A stretch of 64,000 nt of DNA from Chryseobacterium indologenes. Its GTDB lineage: Bacteria; Bacteroidota; Bacteroidia; Flavobacteriales; Weeksellaceae. The position numbers and the translations under genes were made by a program. Location of the stretch: contig NZ_LJOD01000001.1 in assembly GCF_001295265.1 (NCBI RefSeq), forward strand, positions 434,001 to 498,000, given 5' to 3'. Positions 34,319 to 42,750 of this stretch are shown here, piece after piece (the stretch's first letter is position 1; each line of letters starts with the position of its first letter). The notes under the pieces were generated by a model, which saw only the letters and a list, made by a program, of their open reading frames with translations, made no database searches and had not been told where the DNA came from.

Positions 34319-35188
34319 ATGGAGCCAGTATTTCCCATAGATATTCAAGTAAACCTTACTGAAGGAAAAAAATTTTACCGTTATTCCTGTAATGAGTATA
34401 CCACCACCAACGGAAATACGCACAGAAGCGAACTCAATAAAAATTTTCATGTTACGCTGAAGCGTTTAGAAGAAGAAAAATTTGAATACCATATAGAAAT
34501 TTTTGACAGGGTTCACCGGGATAAGGAACTGTCACTGTCTGAAAAAGATTTCTTAGCCAGAATTGCAGACATCAATGATGAGGTAGTCCTTATAACAGAC
34601 AAATATGGCCGTTTAAAAAATATACAGGGATTGTCTGTTCTTCAGGATAAAGCAGAAAAAACGATAGAAAAGCTCTCCCGGTCCTATGTAGGTAAAAAGG
34701 CTGAAGATTTTTATCGGTTTTTAAAAGACTTTTACCAGAAAGAAAATTTAGTATGTAAAGACTTTTTAAAAAACAATCATTTCGGAATGATCCTCCATAA
34801 ATTTTATGGAACATATGAAAAGGAAAATCAGGTAAAGTACAGCACCCGTTACTCTAATTTTATGGCCAATACCATAATAGATATAGACGAAACGGTAGAA
34901 ACAGAAGCCATGCGTTATGATGATGAATTATTACTCTTACAGTATACCGGCACTATTCCTTCAGATAAAAACAGGGAAATGTTTTATGGAGAAATGAAAA
35001 GAAAGGAAATCACTTATAACGCTGAAACAGATGCTCCTAAACTGGATAAATATAAAGGACAGATGTTATTGGATTTTACCACCAAAGAAGTTTTGGAACA
35101 TAAGCTTACCATAGAATTTTCACTGGGGGAAAACTACCAGAAGAAGATCATCTATCATATAAAAGAAATAAGCTATGAAGAAGTATAA
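34319..35188 (+). CDS. Unknown protein of the VgrG island, possible effector adaptor
   Basis: 289 residues, cytoplasmic by sequence, acidic and Lys-rich. No signal peptide or catalytic motif. It lies between two effector-immunity pairs (19 bases after the lipoprotein, 125 before the M15-like effector). The N-terminus opens with beta strands (IDIQVNLTEGKKFYRYSC); the middle is helical. Genes of this kind between VgrG and cargo are often adaptors or chaperones, but that is inference only. Confidence 0.55.
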   Translation: MEPVFPIDIQVNLTEGKKFYRYSCNEYTTTNGNTHRSELNKNFHVTLKRLEEEKFEYHIEIFDRVHRDKELSLSEKDFLARIADINDEVVLITDKYGRLKNIQGLSVLQDKAEKTIEKLSRSYVGKKAEDFYRFLKDFYQKENLVCKDFLKNNHFGMILHKFYGTYEKENQVKYSTRYSNFMANTIIDIDETVETEAMRYDDELLLLQYTGTIPSDKNREMFYGEMKRKEITYNAETDAPKLDKYKGQMLLDFTTKEVLEHKLTIEFSLGENYQKKIIYHIKEISYEEV

Positions 35189-35313
35189 AAAACAGGATGG
35201 CTTGAAGAAATGCAGCCACGGGAAGATAAACAATCCGGCGAAGGGATATCCCATCCCGGCTGTATATTTTTATTATTTGGGTAATTCCCGTATTTAAAAA
35301 AGAAAAATTTAAA

Positions 35314-36906
35314 ATGGCAACACGTATTACTATAACAGATTCCGGACAGACCCAAACTTTAAACGGTCCATTGGCTCCGGATACTCCCGATGATTCATTA
35401 CAGCGTATCACTGACGTTTATTTTGCCAAAAAAGTGACCACAAACGATGGAACAAGAGTAAGTTTCACAAAAATTGACTCTGCCCATGTGCAGCAGGACC
35501 ATCTGAACCAGCCGATTCCTTACGACGCTGTACTAGGAAAAACGGTCTATCTGGTCCTGGAAACCAGCAATATGACCAGCCTGAGTATAGATGTGGCCAT
35601 AAGACCTTCAGCAAATACGTTAACCGGAAATACAGATACATTACAGCTAATGCGTTTCATATCCCCCAACCGATATGAGGCACAAAGACTGTTTACTGTA
35701 CAGGTTGGAAATTTTGATGCCCTGAACAACAGAGCAGGAGCTCATAATCATTATACTAATTTACAAAGCGATCACATCAATAAAGCCATAATTAAACTGC
35801 AGCTGAGACCTGACTCAAGAGCCACTCTTGATGAATGGACCGAAAGACTGGCTGATGGCAGCATTAATCTGGAAGTGGCAGTAGAAAGAACGGACAATAA
35901 TCCCTGTGCCTACGGAGATGGACAGGAAGAAGTAAACGGAGCCGGTATTTTCCTGAATGATGACAGAGGAAGGTTCCGATTGGTCAATAAGACGATATAC
36001 AACATTCATCATGGTGATAATACTTACAATACTTTAGCCGTAATCAGTACAAATCCGGAAAGAAGAAGAAGGATCCAGAAAGTGGTGAGTAATCATTCTA
36101 CCGAGATTATTTATTTTTATTATGATCAAAATGATAATGAACACAGGATCTGTTCCAGAACCAAAGAAACTGTAACCAGGAAAAGAAGAGTGAATACGGT
36201 TCCACCGCTGGCTCAAAGAGGAAACCTTTTGCAGACCATAGATTTTACCGCGAACAGAAATGCCGGAGAAAGTATAGACGCCCATCAGCTATTGGTATAT
36301 TCCAACGGAACCCTTGGTGATGGAGCCACCGATAAATGGTATGCCAATCAGCCGGGAGAAGTAGAACTGATCAATATGGATATTATAGGAAATGCAGGCG
36401 TTGGGCCACAAATTTTTGAGGCATTCAACTATAACCGGGATGGCGTTATCATCCGATATGGATTCCAGCATACCAGGAGAAGAAGTATTCAGCCGGATTT
36501 ATTTTCCGGTTTCCTGGGGGCATTGGCACAATTCAGACAGGCTGGAAACAATCATTATATTGTATCCCAGGGCTTTTCCTATTCTGATGCATCGTGTTAT
36601 CCCAGTGCAGAGCATGTAAACGGAGAAGCAGGAGACCTGAATTTATTAACGACTCAGGAGGATGGAGTCAATACGGTCCTTACCGCAGCGAATTTTGATT
36701 ATGACAGTCAGGTAACGCTTCGGAATCTTCTTTATGAATTTGGATTTGAATCGGGACGGTCAGAAAATTTTTCCAACCCTTCAAATCCCAGCACTGAAGA
36801 CAATGCCACCACACGGTTGCCCCATACCACGCATACCGCTACTCCAAGACATAATAATCACCTGCATGTTCACGGTTTCACCCCAATATCAGATATATAT
36901 GCCTAA
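35314..36906 (+). CDS. Putative T6SS effector with M15-type (VanY-like) metallopeptidase domain
   Basis: 530 residues without signal peptide. The N-terminal 180 residues are beta-rich and begin with VYFAKKV, as in the lysozyme-like effector. The C-terminal part has SAEHVNGEAGDLN, matching the M15 zinc motif HxxGxAxD with His434 and Asp441, and later HNNHLHVH with His516/His518 for the third ligand. M15 enzymes cut D-Ala-D-Ala or peptidoglycan cross-bridges, so the target is likely the cell wall of rival cells. The last eight bases overlap a lipoprotein gene. Confidence 0.75.
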   Translation: MATRITITDSGQTQTLNGPLAPDTPDDSLQRITDVYFAKKVTTNDGTRVSFTKIDSAHVQQDHLNQPIPYDAVLGKTVYLVLETSNMTSLSIDVAIRPSANTLTGNTDTLQLMRFISPNRYEAQRLFTVQVGNFDALNNRAGAHNHYTNLQSDHINKAIIKLQLRPDSRATLDEWTERLADGSINLEVAVERTDNNPCAYGDGQEEVNGAGIFLNDDRGRFRLVNKTIYNIHHGDNTYNTLAVISTNPERRRRIQKVVSNHSTEIIYFYYDQNDNEHRICSRTKETVTRKRRVNTVPPLAQRGNLLQTIDFTANRNAGESIDAHQLLVYSNGTLGDGATDKWYANQPGEVELINMDIIGNAGVGPQIFEAFNYNRDGVIIRYGFQHTRRRSIQPDLFSGFLGALAQFRQAGNNHYIVSQGFSYSDASCYPSAEHVNGEAGDLNLLTTQEDGVNTVLTAANFDYDSQVTLRNLLYEFGFESGRSENFSNPSNPSTEDNATTRLPHTTHTATPRHNNHLHVHGFTPISDIYA

Positions 36907-37882
36907 AATTAATATCTCTTTTACCATTTTGTTTTTCCTCTTTTTCAGCTGCACTACAGCTCAGACGGAAAACAAAGTAATAAACAGGGAACCACAGTCA
37001 CCAGGGAAAAAGTCAATCCCGTTCAGCAACAGTACAACGGATTGTATAGCCCTGCCTTTTGGATATTCAGATATTTCAAAACGCATGACCGCCGATGCTG
37101 TTCTGCCTGTCCTGCAGGATGTAAAGAAATTAAAGGAAATCAATGCCTTAAAATTTGAAACACCCATCAAAAAAGATCTTATCTTACTTCCCGAACAGTA
37201 TGATGTTTTTCTGCCATTCAGCAAAGACGTCAATGAAAAATATGACCGCATTAAGATTGCATCCCATTTCATTTGCCATGGAGAGTATTCTCTGTACTTT
37301 ATGGCAGTTTATAATACCGTTCGTTACGCAGAGCCGTTTATTGAAAAAATATATCTGATTTCAACAAAGGACAATAAGCCTCTTGATATGAAGAGAATAT
37401 ATCTTCATCATGAAGGAGAAATGGGTTTTGCCAGCCATACATTGTTTAATATTGATAAAAACCATATCATTTCCCTCCAGGATTATGAATTTTCCGAGAG
37501 TCCTTTTACCTTAAAACCTTTACAGAAATACCAGATTTTACCCTCCGGAAAATTTGCCCGGTATTATGATCAGGATGGTCTTTATAAAAATGATGAAGAA
37601 CAGGGCATGGTGAAAAACCACATCAGAGAAGGAAAATGGACAGAATTCAAACCCAACAGATTGGTAGACTCACAACTATCTCCGGAATTTACAGATCCCT
37701 ATACTTACCTGGAGGCAGAGTATAAGAATGGTTTACCCGTTGGAGAATGGAAATGTTATAAGCTGCTCCAGAAATATAATGAAGAAACCGGAGAATCTAT
37801 CATCAATACGAGGAAAAAAGGACAGCTGATCTATACGGAAATATATAAAAACGGAGTATTGGAGAAACGGGATTTTCAATAA
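36899..37882 (+). CDS. Lipoprotein, candidate immunity to the M15-like effector
   Basis: 327 residues from ATG 36899, which overlaps the effector stop by eight bases; the frame is open further upstream but inside the effector, so this start is preferred. Signal FTILFFLFFSCTTAQ gives a lipidated Cys near 18. The C-terminal third has MORN-like repeats (REGKWTEFKPN; YKNGLPVGEWKCYKL; YKNGVLEKRDFQ). Position and lipoprotein character suggest immunity in the periplasm. Confidence 0.7.
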   Translation: MPKINISFTILFFLFFSCTTAQTENKVINREPQSPGKKSIPFSNSTTDCIALPFGYSDISKRMTADAVLPVLQDVKKLKEINALKFETPIKKDLILLPEQYDVFLPFSKDVNEKYDRIKIASHFICHGEYSLYFMAVYNTVRYAEPFIEKIYLISTKDNKPLDMKRIYLHHEGEMGFASHTLFNIDKNHIISLQDYEFSESPFTLKPLQKYQILPSGKFARYYDQDGLYKNDEEQGMVKNHIREGKWTEFKPNRLVDSQLSPEFTDPYTYLEAEYKNGLPVGEWKCYKLLQKYNEETGESIINTRKKGQLIYTEIYKNGVLEKRDFQ

Positions 37883-37933
37883 CACAGATGTTGGTGAAAA
37901 ACCTGCATAATCTACAAGAGAATTAATTTTTTA

Positions 37934-37985
37934 TCGCCGCGAATGCACGAATCCTTTTCATTCGTGCATTTGTGGCATTATAAAC
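37934..37985. repeat. Hairpin repeat (family B, copy 2)
   Basis: CGCCGCGAATGCACGAAT, a CCTTTTC loop, then ATTCGTGCATTTGTGGC and ATTATAAACC. The arms TGCACGAAT/ATTCGTGCA pair perfectly. It ends the VgrG island and is related to copies at 26.50, 41.01 and 41.83 kb. The rest of 37883-38225 is AT-rich non-coding sequence and the promoter of the next gene. Confidence 0.65.
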
Positions 37986-38149
37986 CAGTCCTCAATTTTA
38001 TTCGGAAATAGATACAAAGTCATTCTGAAAATCTAAATACAACCTGAATATTTTAAGTTTAAAATATTTCATATCAAAACATTACAAATAATTATCTGAT
38101 TTACACAATCTGAAACCTTCCCACATTTAAAAGAACTATTTTTGATAAC

Positions 38150-38172
38150 AATATTTAATTATATTTGAAAAT
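38150..38172 (+). promoter_or_regulatory. Duplicated promoter segment, copy 1
   Basis: AATATTTAATTATATTTG followed by AAAAT, containing the -7 box TATATTTG (38160-38167). The same 23 bases occur at 41934-41956 before the GNAT gene. The surrounding sequence differs, which points to a duplicated or recombined segment. Confidence 0.6.
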
Positions 38173-38225
38173 AACTATACTCCGTAACCAGGAAACTTAA
38201 TTGATCTGATTTTTTAAACTTATCC

Positions 38226-38462
38226 ATGAATAAAAGAAAATTATTAGAAGAAAAAGAATGGGAATATTATGTTTTTGAGGAAAATGATACTATCCAATTA
38301 TCAGTTCCAATTCCTGCTCCAACCCCGGGATTTGATATTATATATACTCTGAACGATTCTGAACGGGAAAAATACTTACGTACGGGTATTAAAGCCCTTG
38401 AAGAAAGGATACAGGATATGAAAGTCAATTTTTCAAATTATACCATGAATTCATGGAGATAA
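38226..38462 (+). CDS. Small acidic protein of unknown function
   Basis: 78 residues, no signal peptide or membrane segment. It has a Pro-rich stretch (LSVPIPAPTPGFDIIYTL) and a charged helix at the C-terminus (SEREKYLRTGIKALEERIQD). It is the first gene of the immunity-like array after the VgrG island and has its own promoter with a -7 box at 38160. No family recognised; possibly a small immunity protein. Confidence 0.55.
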   Translation: MNKRKLLEEKEWEYYVFEENDTIQLSVPIPAPTPGFDIIYTLNDSEREKYLRTGIKALEERIQDMKVNFSNYTMNSWR

Positions 38463-38592
38463 TCCTGTATCATCAATACAAAAAACAATTTGCAGATCAT
38501 TTCTATTCTCAGCAGCAAATGCAGCACTTTCACTAACAGCTCACAAGATATTTCCGTATGCAAAATCAATGGAAACAGATAAAATATAAAAA

Positions 38593-39218
38593 ATGAAAGC
38601 AAAAAAGATAATGTTTGCCCCATCGGCAGTAGAGCAATTTACATACAGGTTCAACCAGGAAAATAACACCTATATTGAGCATACAGATGAAATACTGGAC
38701 GGCTCACCTTTCGTTACAATAGATTTTAAAGAAACTCCATTTCAGTTAATTTTTGAGTACACTTACGAACTGGGAAGTATACAACATCATTTAGAAAAAG
38801 AAAATAAAGATTTTTTACATTAGATTACTACCCCTTTCCTCCTGAAGATGGTAAAAATATAGCTGACGTTCGCCAGACCAAACAGGAATTATTTGACGGA
38901 GATGAAGAAAAATGCCTGCATAAGATTTTTAACATTGACGATCAAAAAGTCACCGTAACAGATTTTTACAACAGCCCATTAAGAGCATTACAAAAAGAAA
39001 TAGATGCTGAAAGTTTTGATCAGGTAATTGAAGAAAGTAAATTTAACCTGATCAACTCGTACAATGAAATATATACATCTGAAGAAGGACTGGAAGTTTA
39101 TTATCTCATAAGAAATGAAATGATCTACCTGTTTTCCTACGGGGAATATCAGACAGGCAGATATATGCTGTTTTTAGAAGGGGTCTGGTATTACAAACCA
39201 TGGAATAAAGATGAATAA
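38593..39218 (+). pseudogene. Immunity-like gene split by a one-base slip in a T run
   Basis: The first 76 codons (38593-38823) end in a stop just after a run of six T (38811-38816). Adding one T restores a frame of about 208 residues, in which KDFF-T-LDYYPFPPEDG replaces KDFLH-stop and which ends VWYYKPWNKDE at 39218. The restored joint matches the paralogue at 42469 (SLDYLQYPLPPKED), so the break is real in this sequence. It could be pseudogenisation, phase variation or a sequencing error. The second half is absent from the paralogue. Confidence 0.75.
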
Positions 39219-39286
39219 AGAACAGCTATTGGATCATTTTATTAATGAAAGATAATCAAATAAGGAGATTTTAAGTATTTTAAGGA

Positions 39287-39694
39287 ATGGAAAATAATAA
39301 TTTTGAATTCAGCCTTACTTTAAATGGCTCTATACCGGGAACATCATTTAAAAAAATAGAAGAATTAATAGTTCCTCATTTTAAAAATATAGAGAAGATC
39401 AATTTCCATGATGATGGGTATGGTAATGTAACGGTTGAAAATAAATACTGGGAAATTTATATCTGTCTCTCGAATATGCTGATAGAAGATGTAGAAGAAG
39501 ATTATTTATTAAGTATGGCCTATAAAGGCTCTTTTGAAGAAGGAGAAAAAGAGCTGAAAGAATTTGCAGCGTATCTGTATGAGAAAGGCTTTATCTATTC
39601 TCTGGAGTATGAAGATATAAATGATCATGAGTATCTGATACAGCATCCTCAATGGAAAACTTTTTTTGAGGAAAGAAGAAAATATTATAAATAA
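39287..39694 (+). CDS. Acidic protein of unknown function (immunity-like array)
   Basis: 135 residues, strongly acidic (many Glu/Asp pairs), no signal peptide. Notable segment: FKNIEKINFHDDGYGNVTVE. C-terminus FFEERRKYYK. It lies between a broken and an intact small gene of similar character on the same strand. The family is not recognised; size, charge and context suit an immunity protein. Confidence 0.55.
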   Translation: MENNNFEFSLTLNGSIPGTSFKKIEELIVPHFKNIEKINFHDDGYGNVTVENKYWEIYICLSNMLIEDVEEDYLLSMAYKGSFEEGEKELKEFAAYLYEKGFIYSLEYEDINDHEYLIQHPQWKTFFEERRKYYK

Positions 39695-39739
39695 TTGAAT
39701 GAGACTTTGCAGTAGAATATTTTTAATCCTTTACATAAA

Positions 39740-40183
39740 ATGGACGAAAAAGAATTTGAAATAGAAGGATTCTTCAGTACCTCATTGGTAGAAGAAATCA
39801 TGAAAGAATTTGTATGGCCAATGTCTTACACAATAATTGATGATGATCTTGATCTTTTTGCAGAGATTATTTTCCCTCAATGTACATTGCTGTTGTCAGA
39901 TGATGGTCTTGGTGCGACAGATTTAGATTTTACTTCATATAAAAGTGAAGAAATAAGGATTAATATTGCTGTTGCATTAGGAGCCAGAAATTTGAAAAGC
40001 TCTCATTTGCACCTGGCAAAACGGTTAAGTGTCTGGCCTAATGCAGAAGACATGAAAACAGCCATACGAAATACAATGATAATTTTACAGGCTTATTTCC
40101 TGCCATTTATTACAGGAAATGATGACCAGCTGATGAAAGATACTCAAAAATTTTTATTAAGTTTTCCAAAATATAAATATTAG
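39740..40183 (+). CDS. Acidic protein of unknown function (immunity-like array)
   Basis: 147 residues, cytoplasmic. The first half is acidic (IIDDDLDLFAEIIFPQCTLL) and the second contains an amphipathic helix region with NTMIILQAYFLPFI. 45 bases after the preceding gene. No known domain recognised; same context as its neighbours. Confidence 0.55.
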   Translation: MDEKEFEIEGFFSTSLVEEIMKEFVWPMSYTIIDDDLDLFAEIIFPQCTLLLSDDGLGATDLDFTSYKSEEIRINIAVALGARNLKSSHLHLAKRLSVWPNAEDMKTAIRNTMIILQAYFLPFITGNDDQLMKDTQKFLLSFPKYKY

Positions 40184-40273
40184 CAAGTATAGGCAATAAA
40201 GGAAATTATAAAACTGAACAGTCCTCTTAAAAAGCTTAAACAGGTTTCAAATTAAAAAAGTAGTACATTTAAA

Positions 40274-40699
40274 ATGATAGATATAAAAATTAAAAATAAG
40301 CTTATTACCGAAAACGAAATCAGTGAGCTCACCAATCAAACAGGGAAAATATTTCCAAAAGATTATAAAGATTTTTTGCTGAAAAACAATGGTGCTTATT
40401 TTGAATCTAACGATATTTTCTTTGGAGAATATGACGATGATATCAATGTATTTGAAATTTACTCTTTAAAATATGGAAAATCAAACTTTTCAGAACACAA
40501 CGAATTCAATGATGGTATTCTTGATGATGGTTATTTTAATATAGGCAGAATTAGAGGAGGTAATATCTGTATGTCTTTGCAGGAACAGAATTATGGTTCC
40601 ATATATGCTTATTATTCTACTGGAGAATTAGAATTTCTGGTACCTTCTTTTACTGAGTTTCTGGAGGGATTAATTGATTACAAAGATATTTTGGGATAA
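40274..40699 (+). CDS. SMI1/KNR4 (SUKH-1) immunity protein
   Basis: 141 residues with the SUKH pattern: NQTGKIFPKDYKDFLLKNNG near the N-terminus, a central RGGNICMSLQEQNYGSIYAY, and PSFTEFLEGLIDY at the C-terminus. SUKH proteins neutralise many different toxins of polymorphic and contact-dependent systems in the cytoplasm. No cognate toxin gene is adjacent, so it is an orphan immunity gene of the array. Confidence 0.85.
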   Translation: MIDIKIKNKLITENEISELTNQTGKIFPKDYKDFLLKNNGAYFESNDIFFGEYDDDINVFEIYSLKYGKSNFSEHNEFNDGILDDGYFNIGRIRGGNICMSLQEQNYGSIYAYYSTGELEFLVPSFTEFLEGLIDYKDILG

Positions 40700-40734
40700 A
40701 CCCACTACTCTGCTGCCACACAAATTCTTTAAAC

Positions 40735-41007
40735 ATGATAGACGTAAAAGTAGAAAACGGAATAAAAAAAATTAATAACAAAAAACTGGAAGAGGTACTG
40801 GAGCACATAAATCCCGTTCACACTAATATTAATTTGATTGAAAAAATATTTAATGATATAACTTCGGAAGATGATTTCGTAACGGAACTTAGGCTGTTAA
40901 AAGAAAAAGAAACTCCCACGGCCCTTCTTTTATACATCATGCACATAGGAAGCCTGGATTCTTTGTATGATGCCAACATCATTTTTGCAAAAGTATTAGA
41001 AGGATAA
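40735..41007 (+). CDS. Small protein of unknown function, possibly truncated
   Basis: 90 residues, cytoplasmic, mostly helical. The start MIDVKVENGIKK resembles that of the SUKH protein before it (MIDIKIKNKL), but the rest does not. It ends one base before a family B repeat (copy 4), so the 3' end may have been cut by the repeat. No domain recognised. Confidence 0.5.
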   Translation: MIDVKVENGIKKINNKKLEEVLEHINPVHTNINLIEKIFNDITSEDDFVTELRLLKEKETPTALLLYIMHIGSLDSLYDANIIFAKVLEG

Positions 41008-41097
41008 CCTCCGCCGCCGCACAAATCTTTTCGTGTGGTTTCTAATATTATAAACACTCCGCTCTCCGAAGTCTCCTGACTTTGCACAGCGGGGGAT
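41008..41097. repeat. Composite hairpin repeat (family B copy 4 plus family A copy 2)
   Basis: CCGCCGCCGCACAAATCTTT then TCGTGTGG, followed by CTAATATTATAAACAC; then directly CCGCTCTCCGAAGTCTCCTG with ACTTTGC and AGCGGGG. Both families lie end to end, each in decayed form with mismatched stems. They fill most of the gap between an array gene and a secreted-protein gene. Confidence 0.65.
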
Positions 41098-41142
41098 CTA
41101 TTTGACACCAAAGAACTCTCACCTGGCAATGAAAATGTTGTA

Positions 41143-41175
41143 AAAAAAGCCTCACCATCAATGTGAGACTTTTTT
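41143..41175. terminator. Bidirectional terminator
   Basis: AAAAAAGcCTCAC pairs with GTGAGaCTTTTTT around a 7-base loop. It lies between the plus-strand array and the minus-strand secreted-protein gene ending at 41201. Confidence 0.8.
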
Positions 41176-41200
41176 GTTTTTTGGAAAATACTATTTTAGC

Positions 41201-41695
41201 TTAAGGATTTTTATTCAATACAACGGTATAAACAACATTAGGACTAACAGTAGTAGAACGTTTTAAACGAATGATATCATTCCCTAGATTAACAGACAGT
41301 TCACCTGTAATACTCAGATCTGAAATCTGTTCCCGATTAAAAGTATATTCTCTTTTATAAACAAGATGATTAACAGGATCAACAACACTCCACCCTACAC
41401 TCAGCTTATGAATAGTATATGATTCGAGAGGGTTAGGAGAAGTACTGACATATAAGGCTGTTTGTCCATTGCTAATATACTTGCTTATAGACAGCAAAGG
41501 ACCTGAGACGCAGGAACTAGGTGGTGTTGTTAAATAGCACGTAGTAATGTCGTATTCTGCTGTTACCTTTATGGATGGTTTAGGCGTAGTTCCTTCTGCT
41601 TGGTACATAATACTGAAAGAAGTTTGCGCAAAAACTTTGGTTCCTGAAGCCAATGTAAATAAAATGGCTAAGAAAAATGTAATGTTTTTTTTCAT
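41201..41695 (-). CDS. Secreted protein of unknown function
   Basis: 164 residues with a Sec signal peptide (ITFFLAILFTLASGTKVFAQ, cut near residue 24). The mature part is Ser/Thr-rich and beta-like, with two Cys (TTCYLTTPPSSC) close together that may form a disulfide. No T9SS sorting domain or enzyme motif. It interrupts the plus-strand immunity-like array on the opposite strand. Confidence 0.65.
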   Translation of the reverse strand: MKKNITFFLAILFTLASGTKVFAQTSFSIMYQAEGTTPKPSIKVTAEYDITTCYLTTPPSSCVSGPLLSISKYISNGQTALYVSTSPNPLESYTIHKLSVGWSVVDPVNHLVYKREYTFNREQISDLSITGELSVNLGNDIIRLKRSTTVSPNVVYTVVLNKNP

Positions 41696-41777
41696 AATAA
41701 ATAAAATTTAAAAAATTGTAATAATTTATAGTTTTTATTAAAATTAGAATGACTCCACAGGCAAAGCAAATTAAACC

Positions 41778-41882
41778 TTATAACTGCGAATATTGGGTTT
41801 ATAAGTGCGAATGTTTGGTATACAAGTGCGAGTTCCCGCTACCGCACGAATCCTTTCGTGTGGTTCCTAATATTATAAACCC
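41778..41882. repeat. Three 21-22-base direct repeats joined to hairpin repeat (family B copy 5)
   Basis: Units TTATAACTGCGAATATTGGG, TTATAAGTGCGAATGTTTGG and ATACAAGTGCGAGTTCCCGC follow each other at 41778-41840. The last runs into CCGCACGAA-TCCT-TTCGTGTGG (41834-41866) and CTAATATTATAAACC. The B copy here is the best conserved one. Confidence 0.6.
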
Positions 41883-41933
41883 TCTCTTACCATTTTAATA
41901 AAACACGACACCTGAAATATAGGTCCTGATCAT

Positions 41934-41956
41934 AATATTTAATTATATTTGAAAAT
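41934..41956 (+). promoter_or_regulatory. Duplicated promoter segment, copy 2
   Basis: Identical over 23 bases to 38150-38172, with -7 box TATATTTG at 41944-41951, 25 bases before the GNAT start codon. Confidence 0.6.
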
Positions 41957-41975
41957 CCACTAATCAACCATTAAG

Positions 41976-42464
41976 ATGAGCGATAGCAAATACGAAATAA
42001 AACTCAGGCCGACAACAGTTGCTGATTTAGATATTCTCTATCAGTTCCAGATTGATGATGAAGCCTGTCATCTGGCAGCATTTACATCAAAGGACTCTGC
42101 CAATAAAGAAGCCTATCTGGCCAAATATACCCGATTACTGAATGATCCTACCGTGAACAACCAGACCATTATTGCCGATACTGTTATCGTAGGAAGCATA
42201 GCAAAGTTTGTATTGGAAGGTGATGCGGAAATCACGTACTGGATTGATAAGGCTTTCTGGGGAAAAGGTATTGCCACAACAGCATTGAAAGATTTTCTTA
42301 AGATTGAAAAAACAAGACCTATTTTTGGACGTGTTGCCTTTGATAATATGGGCTCACAGAAGGTTCTTGAAAAATGCGGCTTTGTAAAAATCGGTACTGA
42401 CAAAGGTTTTGCCAATGCCAGACAAATGGAAATTGAAGAATTCATTTACAGACTTGATATTTAA
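41976..42464 (+). CDS. GNAT-family N-acetyltransferase (RimJ/RimL-like)
   Basis: 162 residues. N-terminal KYEIKLRPTTVADLDILYQF, acetyl-CoA-binding loop YWIDKAFWGKGIATTALKDF (motif A, a Q/GxxGxA variant) and RVAFDNMGSQKVLEKCGFVK (motif B) are all present. It would transfer acetyl to a small molecule or protein amine. It lies four bases before an immunity-like gene and shares a duplicated promoter with the array's first gene. The target is unknown. Confidence 0.88.
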   Translation: MSDSKYEIKLRPTTVADLDILYQFQIDDEACHLAAFTSKDSANKEAYLAKYTRLLNDPTVNNQTIIADTVIVGSIAKFVLEGDAEITYWIDKAFWGKGIATTALKDFLKIEKTRPIFGRVAFDNMGSQKVLEKCGFVKIGTDKGFANARQMEIEEFIYRLDI

Positions 42465-42468
42465 TTCA

Positions 42469-42750
42469 ATGAAAATAAGCAGCGCTTTTTATGCAGATAT
42501 TGCCGTAATACAGTTTACCCATTGGTTTAATACTCAAAACAATACACAAATCTGTGCCTGTGCAGAACTTAAAGAAGGAGTCCCTTTTGTGGAAATTGAT
42601 TTTAAGGATACTGGCAAAGAATTTATCTTTAAATATGCGCTCCGGCTTGGAGAAATACAAAATGAATTATCCCAAAAAGAAAAATATTCTTTGGATTACT
42701 TACAGTATCCATTACCCCCAAAGGAAGATGAAAGATATCAGTTAGATTAA
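42469..42750 (+). CDS. Short paralogue of the broken immunity-like gene
   Basis: 93 residues from ATG 42469, four bases after the GNAT stop codon. It aligns with the first half of the broken gene at 38593: IQFTHWFNTQNNTQ versus EQFTYRFNQENNTY; GVPFVEIDFKDT versus GSPFVTIDFKET; SLDYLQYPLPPKED versus LDYYPFPPEDG. It stops where the other protein enters its second half, so it is a one-domain or truncated version. Function unknown. Confidence 0.65.
   Translation: MKISSAFYADIAVIQFTHWFNTQNNTQICACAELKEGVPFVEIDFKDTGKEFIFKYALRLGEIQNELSQKEKYSLDYLQYPLPPKEDERYQLD

Noticed and set aside
41778..41840. Possible start of a CRISPR array
   Set aside because: Three adjacent units without spacers; they are plain tandem repeats.
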